Positions 1 through 4,907 of a stretch of DNA of 5,018 bases are shown piece by piece; the stretch's first letter is position 1; each line of letters begins with the position of its first letter. Source of the stretch: Limnohabitans sp. (lineage in GTDB: Bacteria; Pseudomonadota; Gammaproteobacteria; Burkholderiales; Burkholderiaceae_C); NCBI GenBank assembly GCA_021731425.1, contig JAKFXJ010000160.1:1-5018 (forward strand). The letters are read 5' to 3'. The notes under the pieces were generated by a model that saw only the letters and a program-made list of their open reading frames with translations, searched no databases and was not told the DNA's origin. The translations under genes and the position numbers were made by a program.

Positions 1-495
1 GGCGTGGCCCACAATACGCGGGAGCATCCAGCTCAAGCCGTGTTCGGCAATCAGGCCGCGCCTGGAAAACGCGGTGGTGAACACCGCGTTGTCGGCCGCA
101 AACCGGATGTCGCAATACAGGGCATGCACCAAGCCAATGCCTGCGGTTGCGCCGTTGAGCATGCCAATCACCGGCTTGGGGATCGCCGGGTAAAAGCCAT
201 ACCGCGTTTGGTAATCCAGCCTCTGGTTCACATCAAAGGGTTTTGTCCAAGTGGTGGCTGTGATGTCGCTCGGGTCCAGACCCTTGAGCAAATCCATGTC
301 GGCCCCGGCGCAAAAGCCCCGACCTGCACCGGTGAGCACAATGGCCCGCACACCTTCATCAGCAGCTGCGGCGTCCATGGCTTCGCGCACCTCGCGCTCC
401 ATGACGGCGGTCCAGGCGTTGAGCTTGTCCGGGCGGTTCAGGGTGATGGTCGCGATGCGGTGTTCCACGCTGTACAGGATGTCTTGGTAATTCAT
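1..495 (-). CDS. Enoyl-CoA hydratase/isomerase (crotonase) family protein, partial (C-terminus beyond left edge)
   Basis: This is the N-terminal 165 codons of a crotonase-fold enzyme, a family usually about 260-290 residues long that acts on acyl-CoA thioesters in the cytoplasm. Visible motifs are LNRPDKLNA (19-27), the oxyanion-hole and CoA-binding segment GRGFCAGADM (58-67), NGATAGIGL (114-122), CDIRFA (128-133) and RRGLIAEHG (145-153). Aligned by hand on the CDI motif, the two catalytic glutamates of rat mitochondrial hydratase (Glu144, Glu164) fall at Val123 and Phe143. Glu151 falls where dienoyl-CoA isomerase has Asp204. An isomerase or another crotonase activity is therefore as likely as hydration. 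The ATG at 495 is preferred over the in-frame ATG at 501 because GAAAGG lies 7 bases upstream of it. The gene is last of three in a probable operon, 31 bases after the SnoaL-like gene. Family call is firm; substrate is unknown. Confidence 0.93.
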   Translation of the reverse strand, partial: MNYQDILYSVEHRIATITLNRPDKLNAWTAVMEREVREAMDAAAADEGVRAIVLTGAGRGFCAGADMDLLKGLDPSDITATTWTKPFDVNQRLDYQTRYGFYPAIPKPVIGMLNGATAGIGLVHALYCDIRFAADNAVFTTAFSRRGLIAEHGLSWMLPRIVGHA

Positions 496-502
496 GGCCA
501 TG

Positions 503-508
503 CCTTTC
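503..508 (-). promoter_or_regulatory. Ribosome binding site that decides the crotonase start
   Basis: On the minus strand this reads GAAAGG. It lies 7 bases before the ATG at 495 but only 1 base before the upstream in-frame ATG at 501. The spacing favours a protein starting MNYQ rather than MAMNYQ. Confidence 0.5.
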
Positions 509-526
509 AACAAAACGTTCAACGAC

Positions 527-1024
527 TCATAACGTGCGCTTGCCACGGGCCAAAAATGCTTGGGTCGCGGGCCGGTCGATCAATTGCTGGCTCCAGCGCT
601 TGAGCACCTTCTCGAGGCGCGGCGCGGCCACACCCAGCTGTACCATGGCCACACCGCCATTGACCGATTCGCTGTAATCGCAAATCAGCCCATCCTGCAG
701 CTCAAAACGGCTGATGCCATCGATCACCACCTGCCGCCCCGCAAACTCAGGCACGCGTGAAGTAAAACTCGACAAAGACCGCGCGTAGGCCACCTGCCCA
801 TTGCACACCGGGTCAAACATCTCCCATCGGTAATCGGGCCCCGCATCGCGGTGGAACAGATCGTTCATCATGTGGGCAATGTCGGCGCGGCCCGTGTGGT
901 CGCCGTAGATGTAGTCGTGGTAAACGCCATCGGGCGTGAAGCACTGCGCAAAAGCCTCGCCATCACCCGCCTCTGCAGCGGCAGAAAAGCGCTGGAGCAA
1001 TTGTTCAAATTCGGCTTGTTGCAT
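527..1024 (-). CDS. SnoaL-like / NTF2-fold family protein
   Basis: A 165-residue soluble protein with the look of the SnoaL-like branch of the NTF2 superfamily, cone-shaped alpha+beta domains that serve as small isomerases, cyclases, dehydratases or ligand-binding subunits. The N-terminal helix with the pattern AAAEAGDGEAFAQCFTPDG (15-33) leads into YHDYIYGDHTGRADI (35-49), a typical family signature. Beta-strand-like segments follow at 66-70, 76-90, 98-109 and 112-120. No signal peptide or membrane segment is seen. The ATG at 1024 has AGGAG 8 bases upstream. It lies between an MFS transporter gene and a crotonase-family gene on the same strand, so it probably works on the same small molecule, perhaps an acyl-CoA or its product. 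The family is too diverse to assign a reaction; the catalytic residues cannot be named from sequence alone. Confidence 0.85.
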   Translation of the reverse strand: MQQAEFEQLLQRFSAAAEAGDGEAFAQCFTPDGVYHDYIYGDHTGRADIAHMMNDLFHRDAGPDYRWEMFDPVCNGQVAYARSLSSFTSRVPEFAGRQVVIDGISRFELQDGLICDYSESVNGGVAMVQLGVAAPRLEKVLKRWSQQLIDRPATQAFLARGKRTL

Positions 1025-1032
1025 GCGCAGAT

Positions 1033-1037
1033 CTCCT
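1033..1037 (-). promoter_or_regulatory. Ribosome binding site of the SnoaL-like gene
   Basis: AGGAG on the minus strand, 8 bases before the ATG at 1024. It sits in the 26-base gap after the transporter stop codon, which supports translation of both genes from one mRNA. Confidence 0.7.
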
Positions 1038-1050
1038 GGTGTGTGTCACA

Positions 1051-2274
1051 TCAATCGGGCAAGGGGTCGGGCAAGCGTTTGAGCGTCCTGATCTTGGAGG
1101 CGCTGATGATGATGGCCTGCAAACCAAAACCCAGCACCACACACCACAGGCTCACCGAGACCGGAAAACTCACACCCACCACACCGCCCAAGGCCGCACC
1201 CAGGGGGCGTGCGCCCGTGCTGACCACGATGTTGATGGACGTGACCCGCCCGATCATGGCGCGGGGCGTGACGGTTTGGCGCAGCGTGGTGGAGGTGATG
1301 GTCCAGATGATCGGCCCCGCCCCAAAGAAAAAGTAAGACAGCCCCGCCAGCCAGCCCTGAGGCCACAACAAGGTCAACGCCATCGTGACCGCCGCCAGCA
1401 CCGAGAAATAAGGCCCCAGCAAAATCGCCTGCCCAAACGGCAAGGCCTGCACCACACGCGGCGCGAGCAGCGCCCCCACGATCATGCCCACACCATACAA
1501 AGCCAGCGTGATGCCCACGCCACTCGCATCCAGCCCCAGGTCGTGGATGGCATAGGGCACATAAGCCGCCTGCAGCATGAACCAAGATATGTTCCAAGCG
1601 ATCGAGCAAAACATCATGGGCCTGAGCAAATCGCTCTGCCACACCCACTTGGCCCCGTCTTGCAGCTCCAGCAAAGGGTGACGCGCTGGCATGGCGGCAC
1701 GAGCAGGCTCGGCTATGCCACGCAGGCACAACACCGCCACCACCGACAACATGCCCGAGAGCACAAAGGCCGCCGACGCCCCGGTCCACGCGATCAAAGC
1801 GCCCGCCAAGGCCGGGCCTGCTGCAAAGGCCGCGCTGCGTGCCAACTCCAGCCGCCCATTGGCCTGCGCCAGACCCTCGACCTGCACCAGCGCAGGCACC
1901 AAGGAAGGTGCCGCCACACTGAAGGCCACCGTGCCCACAGCCGCCATGAAACCGATGATGGCCAATGCCGCAATCGACACATTTCCCGTGACGATCAGAG
2001 CCAGCAGCAACAACAAGGCCAGCGCCCGCAGCGTCTCGGCCAGCGCCATCAAGCGCGTGCGGGAGGTGCGGTCCGCCAGCAAGCCCAGCGGCATGGACAG
2101 CAGCAAAAATGGCAGCGATTGGATGGAGGCCAGCAAACCGATTTCGCCGGGCCCGGCCTTGAGCATCAGCACCGCCAGGATGGGGACAGCGGCCAGACTC
2201 AGCTGCTCGGCCGACTGTGCCAGCAGGTTGGACCAGGCCAAGCGGCGAAAAGATGCGGAAAGGACTTCAGACAT
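1051..2274 (-). CDS. MFS transporter (MFS_3 / DHA3-like, putative exporter)
   Basis: A 407-residue inner-membrane protein with about 12 hydrophobic segments, the usual size for a major facilitator superfamily drug:proton-antiporter-type carrier. The cytoplasmic loop 2-3 motif A is present as GLLADRTSRTRLM (64-76). The segment LVPALVQVEGLAQANGRLE (about 125-143) and the later PRAMIGRVTSI (338-348) are typical of the MFS_3 group that includes the EntS-type exporters. Start: ATG at 2274 gives MSEVLSASFRRLAWSN, which matches how family members begin. The frame stays open to a TTG at 2304 and an ATG at 2298, but these would fall inside a strong inverted repeat. No candidate has a good Shine-Dalgarno sequence. 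It is first of a probable operon with the SnoaL-like and crotonase genes. Efflux is the likelier direction for this group; the substrate is not predictable. Confidence 0.9.
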   Translation of the reverse strand: MSEVLSASFRRLAWSNLLAQSAEQLSLAAVPILAVLMLKAGPGEIGLLASIQSLPFLLLSMPLGLLADRTSRTRLMALAETLRALALLLLLALIVTGNVSIAALAIIGFMAAVGTVAFSVAAPSLVPALVQVEGLAQANGRLELARSAAFAAGPALAGALIAWTGASAAFVLSGMLSVVAVLCLRGIAEPARAAMPARHPLLELQDGAKWVWQSDLLRPMMFCSIAWNISWFMLQAAYVPYAIHDLGLDASGVGITLALYGVGMIVGALLAPRVVQALPFGQAILLGPYFSVLAAVTMALTLLWPQGWLAGLSYFFFGAGPIIWTITSTTLRQTVTPRAMIGRVTSINIVVSTGARPLGAALGGVVGVSFPVSVSLWCVVLGFGLQAIIISASKIRTLKRLPDPLPD

Positions 2275-2292
2275 GCACTGGGCGGTGAACCA

Positions 2293-2311
2293 ACGCATCT
2301 GCAAGATGCGT
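2293..2311. repeat. Perfect inverted repeat upstream of the MFS gene (possible operator)
   Basis: ACGCATCT, a 3-base spacer, then AGATGCGT: an 8+8 bp perfect palindrome 19-37 bases upstream of the MFS start. On the minus strand a TTGACG box (2309-2314, five of six matches to a -35) overlaps its edge, so the repeat would occupy the spacer of a promoter, although the -10 position is poor. No T-run follows on either strand, which argues against a terminator. A TetR- or MerR-type operator or an RNA hairpin in the leader are both possible. Confidence 0.5.
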
Positions 2312-2330
2312 CAAACAAGGGGTTTCCATT

Positions 2331-2352
2331 CTGGGCGCGGCCCAAGGCCCAG
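2331..2352. repeat. GC-rich inverted repeat after uppP (weak terminator candidate)
   Basis: CTGGGC and GCCCAG pair across a 10-base loop. A shorter alternative, TGGGC/GCCCA, has a 3-base loop at 2332-2344. It lies about 46 bases past the uppP stop in the direction of transcription. No clear U-tract follows, so intrinsic termination would be weak, and read-through from uppP into the MFS operon is possible. Confidence 0.25.
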
Positions 2353-2397
2353 CATGTCGCCAAGGCGCACCCACCCAGGCCCCTCCATCCAGCCCGA

Positions 2398-3222
2398 TCA
2401 GGCCGCCCAGCTCACCAGTCCAAAGTAACTGGTGCCCAGCACCACCAGACCGAACACGATCCGGTACCAAGCAAAGACCTCGAAGCTGTTGGTCGAGATG
2501 AACTTGAGCAGCCAGCGCACACACACCCAGGCACTCAAAAACGAAAACACCAGGCCCACCGCAAACATCGGCGCGTCGGTCATGCTGAGCAGGGCGCGGT
2601 CTTTGTACAGGCTGTAAGCCCCGGCGCCAATCAGCGTGGGGATCGCCAGGTAAAAAGAAAAATCGGTCGCCGCCTTGCGCGACATGCCCAAGAGCATGCC
2701 GCCGATGATGGTCGCGCCGCTGCGGCTGGTGCCCGGAATCATGGCCAGGCACTGCACCAGACCCACTTTCAGGGCATCGCGACCGCGCATGTCTTCCACC
2801 TCCTGAATGCGGATGGCACTGGCCGGACGCCGCTCGGCCCACAAAATGATGAAACCGCCAATGATGAAACTCGTCGCCACCACCTCGGGCGTGAACAGGT
2901 TCGCCTTGATGGCCTTGCCAAACATCAGCCCCAAGATGACGGCAGGCACAAAAGCGATGAACACGTTCAAAGCGAAACGCTGGGCATCGGCGCTGTGCGG
3001 CAAGGCCCGCACCGTGCTGCTGATCTTTTGCCAATACACAATGATCACGGCAAGAATAGCCCCGGTCTGGATGGCGATGTCAAACACCTTGGCCTTGTCA
3101 TCGTCAAAGCCCAACAAGGCCCCAGCCAAAATCAAATGCCCGGTCGACGAGATCGGCAAGAACTCGGTCAAACCTTCGACCACGCCCATCACGGCGGCTT
3201 TCAGCAACAACATCAGATCCAC
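2398..3222 (-). CDS. uppP: Undecaprenyl-diphosphatase UppP (BacA family)
   Basis: Inner-membrane enzyme that removes a phosphate from undecaprenyl diphosphate, regenerating the lipid carrier for peptidoglycan and other envelope polymers. Overexpression of this family gives bacitracin resistance. The 274 residues match the family length (about 270) and show about eight hydrophobic segments. The first signature, [15 protein letters not shown] (16-30), contains the key residues Glu16, Glu20, Ser26 and His29. The second, PGTSRSGAT (163-171), contains Arg167, equivalent to Arg174 of the E. coli enzyme. All expected catalytic residues are present, so it should be active. The start is GTG at 3222: GAGGAG lies 5 bases upstream of it, but 14 bases before the ATG at 3213. 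It is divergent from the DUF2306/protease pair and 123 bases ahead of the MFS gene on the same strand. It appears to be an independent housekeeping gene. Confidence 0.97.
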   Translation of the reverse strand: MDLMLLLKAAVMGVVEGLTEFLPISSTGHLILAGALLGFDDDKAKVFDIAIQTGAILAVIIVYWQKISSTVRALPHSADAQRFALNVFIAFVPAVILGLMFGKAIKANLFTPEVVATSFIIGGFIILWAERRPASAIRIQEVEDMRGRDALKVGLVQCLAMIPGTSRSGATIIGGMLLGMSRKAATDFSFYLAIPTLIGAGAYSLYKDRALLSMTDAPMFAVGLVFSFLSAWVCVRWLLKFISTNSFEVFAWYRIVFGLVVLGTSYFGLVSWAA

Positions 3223-3227
3223 AAACG

Positions 3228-3233
3228 CTCCTC
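3228..3233 (-). promoter_or_regulatory. Strong ribosome binding site fixing the uppP GTG start
   Basis: GAGGAG on the minus strand, 5 bases before the GTG at 3222. The nearest ATG (3213) is 14 bases away, too far for normal use. Confidence 0.75.
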
Positions 3234-3246
3234 AAAATCAGGCTGA

Positions 3247-3252
3247 ATTATC
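3247..3252 (-). promoter_or_regulatory. Candidate -10 box of uppP
   Basis: GATAAT on the minus strand matches TATAAT at five of six positions and would start transcription near 3240, giving a short leader of about 18 bases that still holds the ribosome binding site. No good -35 box is seen 16-18 bases upstream. Confidence 0.4.
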
Positions 3253-3257
3253 GCTGC

Positions 3258-3286
3258 TGGACAAGGCACCAAAATCAACGTTTAAA
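3258..3286 (+). promoter_or_regulatory. Candidate sigma-70 promoter of the DUF2306/protease pair
   Basis: TGGACA (3258-3263, five of six to the -35 consensus), a 17-base spacer, then TTTAAA (3281-3286, four of six to the -10). Transcription would start near 3293, about 50 bases before the ATG at 3346. It points away from the uppP promoter, and the two core regions lie within about 40 bases. Confidence 0.4.
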
Positions 3287-3301
3287 TAACGCCATACCAA
3301 G

Positions 3302-3312
3302 CTGTGTCACAG
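3302..3312. repeat. Short palindrome in the divergent uppP/DUF2306 region
   Basis: CTGTG-T-CACAG, a 5+5 bp perfect inverted repeat around one central base. It falls just after the predicted plus-strand transcription start, where a repressor could act. At this length chance is a reasonable explanation. Confidence 0.25.
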
Positions 3313-3345
3313 TGCGGTTCAAACAAAAATTCTCCCGTCCTCACG

Positions 3346-3753
3346 ATGCAACTGACACACACCATCGCCGTGCACATGACCTTGGCCCTGAGCGCCACAG
3401 TCTTGGGGCCTTGGGCCCTTTGGGCTCGCATGGGCCGCATCACACGACCACGACTTCACCGGGCCTTGGGTTACGCCTGGGTCACCTGCATGCTGGGCGC
3501 TGCACTCTCGGGTTTGTTCATCCGGGACTTCAATCTGCCCAATATTTGGGGCTACACTCCGATTCACCTGCTCATTCCTCTGACCTTGGTCAGTCTGTAC
3601 CGGGCGTTTCGCTATCTGGTTGATGGCAACATTGCTGGTCATCGGCAAACCATGCAGTGGCTTTATGGCATGGCGTGTGTGGTCACAGGTGCATTCACCT
3701 TATTGCCTGGACGTTTGTTGGGCCAATGGCTTTGGTCTGGCGCTGCGGGTTAA
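3346..3753 (+). CDS. Small DUF2306-type integral membrane protein
   Basis: A 135-residue protein with about four hydrophobic segments (roughly 8-27, 41-59, 71-90, 104-120). HRALGYAWV (38-46) followed by a Gly/Ala/Leu-rich helix, and GHRQTMQWLYG (98-108) leading into FTLLPGRLLGQWLW (117-130), resemble the DUF2306 family, whose conserved histidines lie next to membrane helices. The family function is not established. ATG at 3346 gives MQLTHTIAVHMTLALS, a sensible first helix. The frame extends to a GTG at 3304, but that lies in a palindrome and adds a polar tail. Neither start has a clear Shine-Dalgarno sequence. The stop codon is 3 bases before the aspartic-protease gene, so the two are almost certainly co-transcribed. 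It appears less strictly GC-biased in codon use than its neighbours, with several TTG leucines. Confidence 0.8.
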   Translation: MQLTHTIAVHMTLALSATVLGPWALWARMGRITRPRLHRALGYAWVTCMLGAALSGLFIRDFNLPNIWGYTPIHLLIPLTLVSLYRAFRYLVDGNIAGHRQTMQWLYGMACVVTGAFTLLPGRLLGQWLWSGAAG

Positions 3754-3756
3754 AGC

Positions 3757-4272
3757 ATGCCCACACCCTCGATCCAAAAAACCGCCCGCCTCGGCGCCTT
3801 GGCCATCGCCGCTGTGTGGCTCGCCGTGGCTGGGGTGTTGTACCTGGTGTTTGACCAGATCGAGCAAAAGCGCCAGGCCAGCCTCAAGCCCTATGCGCTC
3901 AGCTCGGGCGATTTGGTCATTCCGCGCCAGCGCGACGGGCATTTTCATATGGAGGGTGAAGTCAACCGCCAGCCCGTGCGCTTTTTGGTGGACACCGGCG
4001 CCAGCCATGTGAGTGTGAGCCAGGCACTGGCCACCCAAGCCGGGCTGCCTGAGGGCCAAAACATCACCTTGCACACCGCCAACGGCCAACGCCCCGGCCA
4101 GCTGGTGCGCAGCGTGCCTGTTCGGGCGGGGCATCTGGTGATGAATGACACCAGCGTCACCGTGGGCCTGACCGGCATGCCGCCCGAACAAGCGCTGCTG
4201 GGCCAGGCGTTTTTGAAACACTTTGACGTGGAAATCCGGCGCGACGAGATGGTGCTGCGCCAGCGGCGCTGA
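3757..4272 (+). CDS. Membrane-anchored retropepsin-like aspartic protease (clan AA, TIGR02281-like)
   Basis: A 171-residue protein with an N-terminal hydrophobic anchor (about 12-32) and a single retropepsin-like domain that should face the periplasm. The catalytic motif is FLVDTGASHVSVS (76-88), with Asp79-Thr80-Gly81 as the active-site triad. Further family marks are the flap-region TANG (107-110) and the C-terminal LLGQAFLKHFDVEI (147-160). Such proteases work as dimers because each chain supplies one aspartate. The characterised relative known to me is Caulobacter PerP, a periplasmic protease that processes a polar-development protein; whether this protein has a comparable substrate is unknown. 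The ATG follows the DUF2306 stop after 3 bases with only a weak upstream GGGT, suggesting translational coupling. It ends convergently with the lipoprotein gene, 68 bases away. Confidence 0.9.
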   Translation: MPTPSIQKTARLGALAIAAVWLAVAGVLYLVFDQIEQKRQASLKPYALSSGDLVIPRQRDGHFHMEGEVNRQPVRFLVDTGASHVSVSQALATQAGLPEGQNITLHTANGQRPGQLVRSVPVRAGHLVMNDTSVTVGLTGMPPEQALLGQAFLKHFDVEIRRDEMVLRQRR

Positions 4273-4298
4273 GCGCTTGGCTGCATCATCTCGGCGCT

Positions 4299-4321
4299 GC
4301 ATCGGCAATCACCACCGATGC
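4299..4321. repeat. Inverted repeat between convergent genes (possible weak bidirectional terminator)
   Basis: GCATCGG and CCGATGC form a perfect 7-bp stem around a 9-base loop, in the 68-base gap between the convergent protease and lipoprotein genes. No T-run follows on either strand, so it is not a classical intrinsic terminator, but its position suits a role in ending or stabilising either mRNA. Confidence 0.35.
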
Positions 4322-4340
4322 GCTGGCCCCATGCGTTCGC

Positions 4341-4745
4341 TCAATGCCGCCACTGATCGCGCGGCCCCCGCCAGCCACCGCGCTCACGCTCCTCCTCGCG
4401 GAACTGCCCGCGCTCTTGGCCACGGCGCCCACGGTCGTGATCGCGGCCCCATATTTGCGCCGGAGGATGACCGTTGGGCACATGAACACGAGGCACATGT
4501 ACCCGGGGCACATAAATCACACGCGGCGGCGGTGGCGGGGCATAGATCACCCGGGGCGGGGCGTAATAGACCGAGCCGGGCACGCCCACATGACCATAAA
4601 CCGGGGCATGGCCGATGCGCGAATGCACCGACACCGACGGCTCCACCACCACCGGGTGAGCGCAGCCCACCTGCACCAAAGCCAGACCCAACAGCCCGAG
4701 CAAGGCCAACGGCCTTGAAAACGACGACTTGAACGGAAAAAGCAT
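4341..4745 (-). CDS. Predicted proline/histidine-rich lipoprotein, function unknown
   Basis: A 134-residue protein with a signal peptide (basic/polar 1-11, hydrophobic 12-26) ending at a cysteine in LVQVGC (Cys28). The -3 residue is Gln rather than the usual Leu, so the lipobox is imperfect, but lipidation is still the best guess. The mature part has a low-complexity middle with five copies of a V-(I/H/Y)-(Y/V)-P-like unit (59-90) split by a run of five prolines. A highly charged tail (101-134), rich in Arg, Glu, Asp and Gly, follows. No enzymatic domain is visible. The ATG at 4745 has AGAGGA 8 bases upstream; the adjacent GTG at 4748 is an alternative. It is convergent with the protease gene and divergent from glnS. 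It may be a small envelope protein binding peptidoglycan, metal or nucleic acid, but that is a guess from composition only. Confidence 0.72.
   Translation of the reverse strand: MLFPFKSSFSRPLALLGLLGLALVQVGCAHPVVVEPSVSVHSRIGHAPVYGHVGVPGSVYYAPPRVIYAPPPPPRVIYVPRVHVPRVHVPNGHPPAQIWGRDHDRGRRGQERGQFREEERERGGWRGPRDQWRH
4476..4571 (-). repeat. Degenerate short coding repeat within the lipoprotein gene
   Basis: Units of 15-18 bases encode VYYAPP, RVIYAP, RVIYVP, RVHVP and RVHVP in succession, with a proline run between the second and third. The last two units are nearly identical at DNA level (ggcacatgaacacg and ggcacatgtacccg on the plus strand). Length variation between strains by slippage is plausible. 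Confidence 0.6.
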
Positions 4746-4821
4746 CACAAAGTTCCTCTGATGACGTTGGCTTTTCTTGAAAGCATGCTCCCTGCCCCTT
4801 TAGCGCGTCAGCCAGGGCTTT

Positions 4822-4838
4822 GGTGCACAGCCTGCACC
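4822..4838. repeat. Inverted repeat in the lipoprotein/glnS intergenic region
   Basis: GGTGCA, a 5-base spacer, then TGCACC: a perfect 6-bp stem about 77 bases upstream of the lipoprotein start and 70 bases upstream of glnS. It could be an operator or an mRNA leader hairpin. The rest of the 162-base divergent gap shows no clear promoter for the lipoprotein gene. Confidence 0.3.
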
Positions 4839-4893
4839 TAAGATTCGTGTCCATTCGTAACCGGCCCGGCAAAGACTGGCCCGCGCCACCCCC

Positions 4894-4899
4894 TAAAAT
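4894..4899 (+). promoter_or_regulatory. -10 box immediately before glnS
   Basis: TAAAAT (five of six to TATAAT) ends 8 bases before the glnS ATG at 4908. A start 6-8 bases downstream would fall at 4905-4908, that is, at or just before the ATG. No good -35 box is seen near 4871-4876, and no Shine-Dalgarno sequence lies between the box and the start. Confidence 0.5.
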
Positions 4900-4907
4900 C
4901 AAGCGCT

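Noticed and set aside
4..603. A 199-codon plus-strand open frame antisense to the crotonase gene
   Set aside because: The minus-strand frame gives an unmistakable crotonase protein; the plus-strand product has no family features.
1046..1789. A 247-codon minus-strand open frame inside the MFS gene
   Set aside because: Alternative frame of the transporter gene; its product is rich in Gly, His and Cys without a recognisable domain.
2267..3034. A 255-codon minus-strand open frame overlapping uppP
   Set aside because: It overlaps uppP in another frame. The product is Gly/Ala/Arg/His-rich with no family likeness, whereas uppP carries full catalytic motifs.
1039..3246. A 735-codon open frame on the plus strand
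   Set aside because: It lies antisense to the MFS and uppP genes, crosses the gap between them, and its product is low-complexity Gln/His/Arg/Pro-rich. This is a codon-bias shadow of GC-rich genes on the other strand.
4223..4732. A 169-codon plus-strand open frame antisense to the lipoprotein gene
   Set aside because: It begins inside the protease gene in another frame and encodes an Ala/Pro/Arg/His-rich shadow of the minus-strand gene.
4770..4784. GCTTT/AAAGC inverted repeat near the lipoprotein start
   Set aside because: Only a 5-bp AT-rich stem, expected by chance, with no supporting promoter or terminator context.
4384..4902. A 172-codon minus-strand open frame over the lipoprotein gene and the glnS upstream region
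   Set aside because: Out of frame with the lipoprotein gene. The lipoprotein frame has a signal peptide, a ribosome binding site and coherent repeats; this one has none of these.
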